Below are positions 18,847-26,899 of a stretch of 64,000 nt of DNA, piece by piece. The notes below the pieces were generated by a model. The model saw only the letters and a program-made list of their open reading frames with translations, was not told where the DNA came from and searched no databases. This DNA is from Candidatus Thalassarchaeaceae archaeon (GTDB taxonomy: Archaea > Thermoplasmatota > Poseidoniia > Poseidoniales > Thalassarchaeaceae). Location: positions 1 through 64,000 of the forward strand of contig JAQXEZ010000016.1 of NCBI GenBank assembly GCA_029250605.1. Reading direction: 5' to 3'. A program made the translations under genes and the position numbers. Within the stretch, counting starts at the first letter, position 1; the number at the start of each line of letters is the position of its first letter.

Positions 18847-19266
18847 CTATGATTCGTACTCGTTCCTCTCCCCGGGGTCTTCGCTGAGGTACTGGACGAA
18901 CTCGTACTCGTTACCATCATGGTCGAAGAAGTAGTATCGGTGCCTGTGTGGGTGGTCGACGTATGTAGCACCCTGCTCGTACCCAGCCTCCAGCAGGCGT
19001 TCGGTCAGTGCCGAGGCGTCGGTGACGACGAAGCCCATGTGGTTCATCCCGGGATGGACATACGGCCTGTGTGGTCCCCTTTCTGTGGCTCCTCGATCTT
19101 CCACGCATAGGTACGAATACTCGGTACCGACGTGGACCCAGCGCTGCGCCTTCTCCCCGCCCCCTTCTCCTCTGATGGTGAACTCCGGCATCGCGGTCAG
19201 TAGGAATCTAATGGTCTCGTCGACGTCAGTGGAGGTGATGTTCAGGTGCTCGAGGTAGGGCTTCAT
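18847..19266 (-). CDS. VOC (glyoxalase-fold) protein
   Basis: 139 aa with the paired beta-alpha-beta-beta-beta modules of the vicinal-oxygen-chelate superfamily. Candidate metal ligands are His in YLEHLNITS, His in GMNHMGFVV and Glu in NEYEFVQYL. The substrate is unknown: glyoxalase, dioxygenase or resistance activities all use this fold. It follows a membrane-protein gene on the same strand and is convergent with the M28 peptidase. Confidence 0.85.
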   Translation of the reverse strand: MKPYLEHLNITSTDVDETIRFLLTAMPEFTIRGEGGGEKAQRWVHVGTEYSYLCVEDRGATERGPHRPYVHPGMNHMGFVVTDASALTERLLEAGYEQGATYVDHPHRHRYYFFDHDGNEYEFVQYLSEDPGERNEYES

Positions 19267-19319
19267 GGGGGCCTGAGGGCCAATTCCGCTTATGTTGCCA
19301 TCGGTAGCCTTTGTTTCTA

Positions 19320-19904
19320 TTATGCACTAGTCTCCTGTTCCGGGAATTTCTCCACGAGCCAAAGGAAGCAGATGTAGAACACTACTGGAGCAACTACCCA
19401 TACTGCTTGTGGGATCAACGTGTAGCCCGGTGACATCGGCGCGGAGCCAGGTATCGGGGGTATGATCACAGGGTTCCAAGAGAGTGGCTCGTATATCCAG
19501 ACCCTGCCATTGAACAGGTACTCCACCAGTAGTTCCTGGAAGATCCCCCATCCGGACATGATGCCGAGCTCTTTGCGATCGAACCCTTGGAAAAGGTCCC
19601 CGCCCAGCCAGCGATGGCAAAGGTAGACTCCGAACATGAAGATGGCACCATCCCAGATTGAATGGGAGACCTTGCGCGGCCATCCATCCAAACCCCATGG
19701 CCATCCCACCGCCCCATGGAGGAACTCCGGCCCGAGGAATAGGAATGCGAACTCCCAAGTCGACCCGATCAGTGTTCCAATCCAGAATGCATACAGGTAG
19801 GAGAGGGGGATCTTGCCAGTGTGATGCAACCAGTGGAACAGGACTATGAAAAAAACTGCCAGCGTGAAGTCGGCAATCATCAGGAATGCTGCCAGTGGTT
19901 CCAT
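19320..19904 (-). CDS. Multi-pass membrane protein, unknown
   Basis: 194 aa from ATG 19904 with about five predicted helices (FLMIADFTLAVFFIVLFHWL, YLYAFWIGTLIGSTWEFAFL, SIWDGAIFMFGVYLC, IPQAVWVVAPVVFYICFLWL). It is rich in Trp and Pro with conserved-looking WEF, WDG and HWLHH clusters. No family recognised. The ORF-track start at 19994 adds a basic non-membrane extension; aaataaacc sits about 27 nt upstream of 19904, favouring that start. Confidence 0.75.
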   Translation of the reverse strand: MEPLAAFLMIADFTLAVFFIVLFHWLHHTGKIPLSYLYAFWIGTLIGSTWEFAFLFLGPEFLHGAVGWPWGLDGWPRKVSHSIWDGAIFMFGVYLCHRWLGGDLFQGFDRKELGIMSGWGIFQELLVEYLFNGRVWIYEPLSWNPVIIPPIPGSAPMSPGYTLIPQAVWVVAPVVFYICFLWLVEKFPEQETSA

Positions 19905-20012
19905 GTCTCTCTGAGGGTGCATGGGGTTTATTTCCCTAATGTGCAAAGATGCTACTCTCTTTCGAGGTAGCCTATGGGGTAGGATTGAAGCCACCCAGTT
20001 CTAGCGGAGGCC

Positions 20013-21782
20013 ATGTCCGAGGCACGTCACCCGCTGGCCCGACTCATGACCCAGATGAGTGACCATAGGGGGACTATCATCCTAGCATCGATATGCTCGG
20101 TCCTGAACAAGATATGGGACCTCGCACCACCCGTCCTGATTGGGATGGCCATCGACGTGGTCCACCAGCAGGAAGAGTCCTTCCTAGCTGAATACGGTTA
20201 CATCGACCCTTGGGTTCAGCTCCAGGTTCTGGCTGGGATTACAGTGGCCATTTGGGTCCTCGAGTCGCTCTTCCAGTATTTCTACGGGGTTCTGTGGAGG
20301 AATCTAGCCCAGACGGCGCAGCACGAGCTTAGGATGGATGCCTACAGGCATATCCAGGACCTCGAGATGCAGTGGTTCTCCGAGCAGAGCACCGGCGGGC
20401 TCATGGCCATCATGAACGACGACGTGAACCAGCTCGAGCGTTTCCTCGACCACGGGGCCAACGACCTCCTGCAGGTCGGGACAACGGTGATAGTTGTCAG
20501 CGGGATCATGTTCTCCCTCGCCCCAGAGGTCGCAATACTAGCGATACTGCCGGTGCCGATCATCGTCGGGGGCTCGTTCTTCTATCAGAGGAGGATCGGG
20601 GTGCGATACACCGAGGTGCGCAAGGAGGTCGCCGAGCTGAATGCCATCCTGAACAACAACCTGCATGGGATCACCACGATCAAGTCGTTCACAGCGGAGG
20701 AGAGAGAAGCTCAGAGGGTGAGCGAGGCATCCCAGTCGTACAGGGACGCCAACAGATCCGCCATCCGACTCTCCGCATCCTTTGTCCCCTTGATTAGGAT
20801 GGCCATCCTTTTCGCCTTCACGGCAAACCTGCTCGTGGGCGGGAAGTACGCCCTCGAGGGTAAGATCGGTCTCGGTGAGTACTCCGTGATCGTGTTCATC
20901 ACCCAGCGCCTGCTCTGGCCACTCACCAGGCTGGGAGAGACATTCGACCTCTACCAGAGGGCACTCGCATCGACAAGCAGGGTCCTCGACCTCCTCGACA
21001 CCGATGTTGGGATCGTCGAGGGAGAAACAAGCCTCAATGCGGTCGACGGCGACATCAGGTTCGAGGGCATCCAGTTCACCTACCCCGATAGGGAGGACGT
21101 GCTCAGGGGAATCGACCTCGACGTACCCGCCGGCAAGACGGTGGGGCTCGTGGGGGCGACTGGCTCTGGCAAGACGACTCTCGTCCGTCTCCTGCTCAGG
21201 TTTCACGACCCTCTCGAGGGAAGTGTCACCATGGATGGTCACGATGTCAGGGAACTAAAGCTCGACTCTCTGAGGGGGGCTATATCTCTCGTCAGCCAGA
21301 CGACGACGCTGTTTCCAGGGACCGTGAGGGATAACGTTCTGTATGGTCGGCCAGAGGCCAACGAGGAGGAGATAGTCGAGGCAGCACGCATCGCTGAGGC
21401 CATCGGATTCATCGACGATCTCCCAGAGGGATGGGGCACCAACATCGGAGAGGATGGCCATCGCCTGTCGGGTGGGCAGAGGCAGAGGATAGCAATCGCC
21501 CGGGCAGTCCTGAAGGATGCCCCAGTCCTGGTCCTCGACGAGGCAACGAGCAACGTGGACAACGAGACCGAGGCGGCCCTGCAGCGCTCGATAGAGAGGA
21601 TATCCCGGGACCGCACCACCCTGATCATCGCCCACAGGCTCTCCACGGTCAGGAACGCGGACACCATCGCCGTGATGGAGAGGGGACAAATCACCGAGAT
21701 AGGAAGCCACGACGACCTAGTGTCCCAGGAAGGTCTGTATGCTAGGCTATGGGCAGTCCAGACAGGGGAGGCATCCGAATGA
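20013..21782 (+). CDS. ABC-type exporter, fused membrane and ATPase domains (MdlB/MsbA-like)
   Basis: A 589-aa half-transporter. Residues 1-320 hold six membrane helices of the type I exporter fold, with the coupling segment [22 protein letters not shown]. The ATPase has [17 protein letters not shown], a Q-loop [11 protein letters not shown], signature [16 protein letters not shown], Walker [17 protein letters not shown] and switch [14 protein letters not shown]. It would act as a homodimer or with a partner; the cargo (lipid, drug or peptide) is unknown. It overlaps the thioesterase gene by ATGA. Confidence 0.93.
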   Translation: MSEARHPLARLMTQMSDHRGTIILASICSVLNKIWDLAPPVLIGMAIDVVHQQEESFLAEYGYIDPWVQLQVLAGITVAIWVLESLFQYFYGVLWRNLAQTAQHELRMDAYRHIQDLEMQWFSEQSTGGLMAIMNDDVNQLERFLDHGANDLLQVGTTVIVVSGIMFSLAPEVAILAILPVPIIVGGSFFYQRRIGVRYTEVRKEVAELNAILNNNLHGITTIKSFTAEEREAQRVSEASQSYRDANRSAIRLSASFVPLIRMAILFAFTANLLVGGKYALEGKIGLGEYSVIVFITQRLLWPLTRLGETFDLYQRALASTSRVLDLLDTDVGIVEGETSLNAVDGDIRFEGIQFTYPDREDVLRGIDLDVPAGKTVGLVGATGSGKTTLVRLLLRFHDPLEGSVTMDGHDVRELKLDSLRGAISLVSQTTTLFPGTVRDNVLYGRPEANEEEIVEAARIAEAIGFIDDLPEGWGTNIGEDGHRLSGGQRQRIAIARAVLKDAPVLVLDEATSNVDNETEAALQRSIERISRDRTTLIIAHRLSTVRNADTIAVMERGQITEIGSHDDLVSQEGLYARLWAVQTGEASE

Positions 21783-22198
21783 GCCACGAGGGGAACGTAC
21801 CGAGACTGACCGAACTGGCCGAGACTCTCGGGATGGAGATCACCGAATTCAGTGAGGGCTCATGCGTAGTCGAGCTAACCGTGGGGAGGAAGCACCTGAA
21901 CATGGGCGGGGTGGCCCATGGCGGGGTCCATGCTACCCTCCTTGACACGGCTATGGGGGGGACGCTCGTCTCGATCATCTCCAAGGAGGAGTGGTGCGCG
22001 ACTGCGCAGTTGGACATCTCGTACCTTAATGCGGTCAACAAGGGGGAACACATCGTAGCAACGGCAGAGGTCATTCGAAGGGGCAGGAACCTTGCTCATG
22101 TGGAGGGCAAGCTGGTCAATGGGGGGGGAGATCTAGTGGCCACGGCCAAGGGTACGTGGGCAATCTGGGAGGCTCGCCCGAAGAGCAGAGGCGGTTGA
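21779..22198 (+). CDS. PaaI-type hotdog thioesterase
   Basis: 139 aa of the 4HBT/PaaI hotdog family: [23 protein letters not shown] holds the conserved HGG and the catalytic acid, and [37 protein letters not shown] completes the strands. Expected to hydrolyse an acyl- or aryl-CoA thioester. It starts inside the stop of the ABC exporter (ATGA), so the two are translated together; a functional link is not obvious. Confidence 0.88.
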   Translation: MSHEGNVPRLTELAETLGMEITEFSEGSCVVELTVGRKHLNMGGVAHGGVHATLLDTAMGGTLVSIISKEEWCATAQLDISYLNAVNKGEHIVATAEVIRRGRNLAHVEGKLVNGGGDLVATAKGTWAIWEARPKSRGG

Positions 22199-22250
22199 TT
22201 AAGGCTCATGCAGGCGTCATATTCAAGAGGGGTGATATCCTCTTGCAATC

Positions 22251-22583
22251 ATGGCGAGAAAGGACTCACTAACATGGTTCATGCTGGGAATCGCGCAGAT
22301 ACTAATTGGAGACGCAATCGCTGGAGAAATCATCGGGCCACTAATCCAAGCGTCTGGAGGTGGGACTTTAGCCCTCGGGTTATACTTCCTCCTGTTCGTC
22401 GCACGTCACGACGAAGAGTTCACCGAGCTATACAGCAAGGCCGAGAGGACAATCTTGCTTACGGATCCAGCTACTGGTAGGAAGGAACTAGTGAACGAAT
22501 CCCCGAAAGGGGTCAAGGCGGCTTGGTACGCAGTGCCTGTGATGATGACATTCATAGGCGCGATGGCCTGGCTCGTTGGCTGA
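22251..22583 (+). CDS. Two-helix membrane protein, unknown
   Basis: 110 aa. Hydrophobic segments cover FMLGIAQILIGDAIAGEIIGPLI to ALGLYFLLFVA and VPVMMTFIGAMAWLVG at the C-terminus, with a charged middle loop (RHDEEFTELYSKAERTILLT). No family recognised. tcatattc about 27 nt upstream suggests a leaderless start. It precedes another small membrane protein by 9 nt. Confidence 0.7.
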   Translation: MARKDSLTWFMLGIAQILIGDAIAGEIIGPLIQASGGGTLALGLYFLLFVARHDEEFTELYSKAERTILLTDPATGRKELVNESPKGVKAAWYAVPVMMTFIGAMAWLVG

Positions 22584-22592
22584 GGAAGGCTG

Positions 22593-22856
22593 ATGTCCCC
22601 CAAAGAGGACGACACGATCGTCGACAAGGTGATTGGAAACCCCGCATTCGACCAGATGTTCGGTTACCACATCTTCTTCAGAAGGGCAGCCATCCCCGTC
22701 CTCCTTTTCCTGATAGGGCTCTTGTCTTACACGCTATTCGACTCATTCCTCTCTTCCCAGAACAACCTCACACTGTCCTTCGTAATCGTCGGACTCTCAT
22801 TGGGTCCGATTCTGAACCTAGAGCGATACATGGGCTCCATATTGTCTAAGAAATGA
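22593..22856 (+). CDS. Small membrane protein, 87 aa, unknown
   Basis: A charged N-terminus (SPKEDDTIVDKVIGN) is followed by two helices (AAIPVLLFLIGLLSYTLF and LSFVIVGLSLGPILNLE) and a basic end. It is likely co-transcribed with the preceding gene and lies just before the NfeD-flotillin pair. No family recognised. Confidence 0.65.
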   Translation: MSPKEDDTIVDKVIGNPAFDQMFGYHIFFRRAAIPVLLFLIGLLSYTLFDSFLSSQNNLTLSFVIVGLSLGPILNLERYMGSILSKK

Positions 22857-22916
22857 GGCTCCCTTACCACCCGTTCCGCCGAACAAGTCAAATCTTACCC
22901 ATCGTACGCAGTAGTA

Positions 22917-23504
22917 ATGGCTGAGTTCAGTTTGTTTGATTTAATAGGTTTCGGGGATGCAACGGGGGTCGAACTGCTCTTCGCAGCAAGCGCTCTAGTG
23001 GGCGGGATTCTGTTCGTCCTCTACTTCTTCCTACTGATGATAGGAGGCATTGCAACCGATGTCTTCGATGGCCTGTTTGGCATAGATGTCGACCTAGGGG
23101 CGGATGCCTCGTTCAAGGCACTCACTTTCCAGGGCATCATGGCCTTCTTGATGTTCTTCGGTCTTGGTGGACTCTACGTTCTGAAGTCAGATGGGGGGGC
23201 CAGCCTCTCCATACTCGCGGGAGGCATAGCAGGAACGGCGTCGATGTACGCAACGGGCAAACTATTCGAGCTCTTCGTCAATCTGCAGCAGGATGGGACC
23301 ACTGATCTGGTTGAGGCAGTCGGATCAAAGGGGCAGACATACCTGAGGATAGCCGAAGATGGATTGGGGCAGGTCACCGTGGAGGTTAACGGTGCCCAGA
23401 GGACATACAACGCAAAGTCAGAGGACGGTGCCGGAATAGCAACCGGCGACTTCATCGAAGTGGTCGATGTAATCGGCGAGGTATTGGTAGTAAAGAGGAT
23501 CTAA
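22917..23504 (+). CDS. NfeD-like membrane protein, flotillin partner
   Basis: 195 aa. Predicted membrane helices occupy residues 15-120 (LLFAASALVGGILFVLYFFLLMI, FQGIMAFLMFFGLGGLYVL, ILAGGIAGTASMY). The C-terminal 60 residues form the soluble OB-like barrel typical of short NfeD/YuaF/YqiJ proteins (VEAVGSKGQTYLRI ... GDFIEVVDVIGEVLVVKRI). Proteins of this type pair with flotillins at membrane microdomains, and here the flotillin gene lies immediately downstream. aaatctta about 27 nt upstream supports ATG 22917. Confidence 0.82.
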   Translation: MAEFSLFDLIGFGDATGVELLFAASALVGGILFVLYFFLLMIGGIATDVFDGLFGIDVDLGADASFKALTFQGIMAFLMFFGLGGLYVLKSDGGASLSILAGGIAGTASMYATGKLFELFVNLQQDGTTDLVEAVGSKGQTYLRIAEDGLGQVTVEVNGAQRTYNAKSEDGAGIATGDFIEVVDVIGEVLVVKRI

Positions 23505-23602
23505 TTTCTCATTGAAATTTCCTAGTCCCACCATCCCACCAGTGGCCATGATGGGTAAGCATTCATAGGTGACCAACCCTTCATCTGGAATGAGTTGAGC
23601 CA

Positions 23603-25021
23603 ATGGCAACGTCAGCAGATATACTAGGAATAATGATTTTTGCAGTTGTACTGATTCTTGTGGCTGCTGTGATGTTTTTCGCACAGCGCTACAAGAGATG
23701 TCCACCTGACCAGATAATGGTGATTTATGGACGCACGGAAAGAACGGCGGACGGTCGCCCGAAACCATCCAAGACCATGCACGGTGGTGCTGCCCTAGTA
23801 TGGCCCCTGATTCAGGACTTCGCATACATCTCTCTGAAGCCGATGACAATCAACATCGACCTCAGAGGGGCCCTATCCCTGCAGAACATCAGGATCAACG
23901 TCCCGAGCACATTCACGATCGGCGTTTCCACTGAGCCTTCCATAATGGCCAATGCAGCCGAGCGTCTTCTGGGATTCAGGGTGGACGACATCGAGGAGAT
24001 GGCCAAGGAGATCATCTTCGGGCAACTACGTCTGACTGTCGCGACCCTGACAATCGAGCAGATCAACCAGGACCGCGACTCCTTCCTGGAGCTGATTCAG
24101 AAGAACGTCGGACAGGAGATGAGGAAGGTCGGGCTGTACCTGATCAACGTGAACATCGCTGATATCACCGATGAGTCGGATTACATCGAGAGCATCGGCA
24201 AGAAGGCAGCATCCACAGCAGTCGAGCAGGCTAGGATCGATGTCGCAGACGCTCAGAGGGACGGTGCAATCGGTCAGGCAAAGGCAGACAGGGCAAGGGA
24301 GATCGAGGTAGCTCAGAACACAGCCGAAGCCGAGAAGGGCCGCAAGGCCGCCGAGGCAGACCAGCGTGTGTACGTCGAGCAGCAAGAGGCCATGGCGGTT
24401 GCTGGTGAGAACTCTGCCCAGGCAGAGATAGCCAGAGCAAACGCAGACCTAGCCGAAGCCGAGGCTTCAGCCAAGCAGAGAGCCGACGTTGCAACAGCAC
24501 AGGCAGAGGCAGAGATTCAGAAGGCAGTATACGAAGAGGAGGAGCAGAAGCTCAGAGCAAGTGAGATTGCCCAAGCGACCGTCCAGAAGCAGCAGATCGA
24601 GATACAAGCAGAGGCCGAGGCGGAGAGGCAGAGGAGAGTAGCTCGCGGTGAGGCCGATGCAATTCTTGCCAAGTATGAGGCCGAGGCCGAGGGTATCCAG
24701 AAGGTCCTGGAGTCCAAGGCAACGGGTTACAGCAGCCTAGTCGCCAGCGCTTCTGGAGACCCCAAGGCAGCAGCAACTCTCCTGATGGTCGAGAAGATAG
24801 AGGCCATGGTCACTGCACAGACCGAGGCTATCCGGAATCTGAAGATTGACAAGATCACAGTATGGGACAGTGGCAACAACGCTGATGGGAATTCGGCTAC
24901 TAGCAACTTCGTAAGCAGCCTGGTCCAGAGCCTGCCACCAATCCATGACGTAGCCAAGATGTCCGGCGTCGAGCTCCCAGACTACTTGGGTTCGATGACA
25001 GACGATTCCGATGAGTCTTGA
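23603..25021 (+). CDS. Flotillin (SPFH/band 7 protein)
   Basis: 472 aa. One N-terminal membrane segment (ILGIMIFAVVLILVAAVMFF) leads into the SPFH domain (CPPDQIMVIYG ... INVPSTFTIGVSTEP ... LRLTVATLTIEQINQDRDSF), then a long Ala/Glu-rich coiled coil (about residues 190-370, many AEAEA and EIAQ repeats), and a C-terminal SNFVSSLVQSLPPIHDVAKM. This matches the FloT/YqiK layout. Such proteins form large cytoplasm-facing rings that organise membrane domains and assist protease and secretion complexes. Confidence 0.92.
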   Translation: MATSADILGIMIFAVVLILVAAVMFFAQRYKRCPPDQIMVIYGRTERTADGRPKPSKTMHGGAALVWPLIQDFAYISLKPMTINIDLRGALSLQNIRINVPSTFTIGVSTEPSIMANAAERLLGFRVDDIEEMAKEIIFGQLRLTVATLTIEQINQDRDSFLELIQKNVGQEMRKVGLYLINVNIADITDESDYIESIGKKAASTAVEQARIDVADAQRDGAIGQAKADRAREIEVAQNTAEAEKGRKAAEADQRVYVEQQEAMAVAGENSAQAEIARANADLAEAEASAKQRADVATAQAEAEIQKAVYEEEEQKLRASEIAQATVQKQQIEIQAEAEAERQRRVARGEADAILAKYEAEAEGIQKVLESKATGYSSLVASASGDPKAAATLLMVEKIEAMVTAQTEAIRNLKIDKITVWDSGNNADGNSATSNFVSSLVQSLPPIHDVAKMSGVELPDYLGSMTDDSDES

Positions 25022-25041
25022 TCATTATCGGAAGTGATGGC

Positions 25042-26274
25042 ATGACCGAGAGCGCGGTTGTCGTGGAGGGGGCTAGGACCCCGTTCTGCGAGTGGCTAGG
25101 TGGAAAGAGAGGTGACGGCAGTCCAGGTGGGAGACTAGCATCCGTCTCCGCAGAGGAACTTGGCACCATTGCTATCAAAGGCGCAATGGAGAGGTCGGGA
25201 ACTGATCCAAATACCGTTGAACACGTAGTAATGGGCCATGCGCTGCAGACTTCCGGACAAGCAATTTTCGGAGCCAGGCACGCCGGACTCAGAGCCGGAA
25301 TTCCCCAAGAAGTTCCGATGCTCACACTAAACCGACTTTGCGGAAGCGGCGCCCAGTCAATCATCAGCGCAACCCAGATGATCATGCTGGGAGAGGCAGA
25401 GGTAGTTGTTGCAGGGGGGATGGAGAACCTCAGCCAGGCCCCACACGTCCTAAGGGGGATGAGGGGTACTTACAAGTTAGGCAGACCCCCATCAGCTGGG
25501 GAAGAAATCCCGCAGGACATGGAGGACTACCTATTCACGAACCTGGTCGACGGGGTCAGTGGCATGTTCATGGCTCAGACCAGTGACGAATTATGTCGTA
25601 GGAAGGGAGTTCTCCGAGAGCAGGCGGATGAATACGCCGCCCTGAGCCACCAGAGGACCGAGTCCAGCGTATCGTCTGGAGCTTGGGAGAACGAGATAGT
25701 TCCAGTCGAGACTCCAGGTGGAGTAATTGACCATTCCCACGAGGATCACGTAGTCCTCGGCACGACCATCGAGACCCTCTCGGGCCTGAGGGCCCACTTC
25801 GGACCAGACTCCTTGGTTACTGCAGGCAATGCGTCTGGTGTCGTCGATGGCGCCGCTGCGGTCGTGGTGAAGTCTGAGTCTCGAGCAGAATCTGACGGTG
25901 ACGAACCACTGGCAAGAATCGTCTCATGGGGGATAGTCGGTCTAGAGCCCAGCATCATGGCTTACGGCCCGGTCCCCTCCAGTCAGAAGGCGATCGAGAA
26001 AGCAGGCCTGACCGTCTCGGACATAGACCTCTGGGAGATCAACGAGGCATTCGCAGGACAGGCAGTAGCCTGCATCAAGGACCTCGGGATAGATTATGAC
26101 AGAGTCAATGTGAATGGCGGTGCGGTGGGACTGGGACATCCCCTAGCCGCAACCGGAACGAGGCTTGTCCTGACTCTCTCTCACCAGTTGAAGAGAACTG
26201 GTGGGCGTTACGGGGTAGCCACAGCCTGCATTGGTGGCGGACAAGGAATAGCCGTAGTCTTAGAATCGCTTTAA
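25042..26274 (+). CDS. Acetyl-CoA acetyltransferase / thiolase
   Basis: 410 aa, full-length thiolase. The nucleophilic Cys (about residue 100) lies in LNRLCGSGAQSIISATQ, the active-site His in NGGAVGLGHPLAATGTR and the second Cys in VATACIGGGQGIA. VVVEGARTPFCEW is the usual N-terminus. It can act in beta-oxidation or in forming acetoacetyl-CoA for the mevalonate route. ATG 25042 is preferred because gaagtgat lies 5-7 nt upstream; the track start at 25018 overlaps the flotillin stop. Confidence 0.93.
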   Translation: MTESAVVVEGARTPFCEWLGGKRGDGSPGGRLASVSAEELGTIAIKGAMERSGTDPNTVEHVVMGHALQTSGQAIFGARHAGLRAGIPQEVPMLTLNRLCGSGAQSIISATQMIMLGEAEVVVAGGMENLSQAPHVLRGMRGTYKLGRPPSAGEEIPQDMEDYLFTNLVDGVSGMFMAQTSDELCRRKGVLREQADEYAALSHQRTESSVSSGAWENEIVPVETPGGVIDHSHEDHVVLGTTIETLSGLRAHFGPDSLVTAGNASGVVDGAAAVVVKSESRAESDGDEPLARIVSWGIVGLEPSIMAYGPVPSSQKAIEKAGLTVSDIDLWEINEAFAGQAVACIKDLGIDYDRVNVNGGAVGLGHPLAATGTRLVLTLSHQLKRTGGRYGVATACIGGGQGIAVVLESL

Positions 26275-26329
26275 TCAGCGGTGAGCCTAGTGGCGGAGGG
26301 GTTATCTCTAATCGAAGAACCCCTTGCTC

Positions 26330-26605
26330 ATGAGCCACATACCTGGAACCGGACACGCGACTTCAAAGAGAAGCCTAGTGAAGACAGTAACTTGGAGGAC
26401 AATTGGGACAATTGATACCATCATCATTGCTAGATTTATCACGGGTAGTTGGACGGCAGGAGCAGCCATAGGGGGGATCGAGGTCTTCACCAAGATGGCG
26501 CTATACTTCCTACATGAGAGGGGATGGAGTTTTGTCGACTGGGGTTTGGAGGATACTACCGTACCATTAGAAACACATTCTATCGTGGCGGTTCAATCTT
26601 CGTAG
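26330..26605 (+). CDS. DUF2061 membrane protein (first of a tandem pair)
   Basis: 91 aa with the DUF2061 pattern: RSLVKTVTWRTIGTIDTIIIARFITGSWTAG, then GGIEVFTKMALYFLHERGWSFVDWG. Two short helices, with conserved Lys-Trp-Arg before the first and HER after the second. Function unknown. It starts at ATG rather than the TTG of the track because ggttatctcta lies about 27 nt upstream. The C-terminal tail (ETHSIVAVQSS) is not part of the family. Confidence 0.82.
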   Translation: MSHIPGTGHATSKRSLVKTVTWRTIGTIDTIIIARFITGSWTAGAAIGGIEVFTKMALYFLHERGWSFVDWGLEDTTVPLETHSIVAVQSS

Positions 26606-26673
26606 TAAAACACTGAGACTGACCCATTCGAACCGCTTAGGTTAATTGCCATATGCTCGGCCCCGGCCTTGAT

Positions 26674-26898
26674 ATGGCGATGGGTTTGTACACTAGGGAA
26701 CGCGTTCTGGCAAAGACATTTGCCTGGAGAATAATAGCGACTTTGACAGGAGCAGCGATAGCTGGAATGCTGACTGGCGAGTTAGAAACAGCGGGGTGGT
26801 TCATCGTTATCGAGTTCCCGTTGAAGATGAGTTTCTACTACGTCCATGAGAGGGCTTGGGAAGCAGTGGAGTGGGGAGTCGCAGAACCAGCGGTATGA
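26674..26898 (+). CDS. DUF2061 membrane protein (second of a tandem pair)
   Basis: 74 aa, paralogous to the preceding gene: RVLAKTFAWRIIATLTGAAIAGMLTGELETAG and FVIEFPLKMSFYYVHERAWEAVEWG type segments align position by position (AKTxxWRxI, HERxWxxVxWG). ATG 26674 is favoured over the upstream start because ggttaattg is about 27 nt before it. The stop is only 1 nt from the stop of the convergent molybdoenzyme gene. Function unknown. Confidence 0.82.
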   Translation: MAMGLYTRERVLAKTFAWRIIATLTGAAIAGMLTGELETAGWFIVIEFPLKMSFYYVHERAWEAVEWGVAEPAV

Positions 26899-26899
26899 C

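Noticed and set aside
17987-18934. 315-aa plus-strand ORF inside the M28 peptidase gene
   Set aside because: Arg/Pro-rich out-of-frame translation over a peptidase with intact zinc ligands; a shadow.
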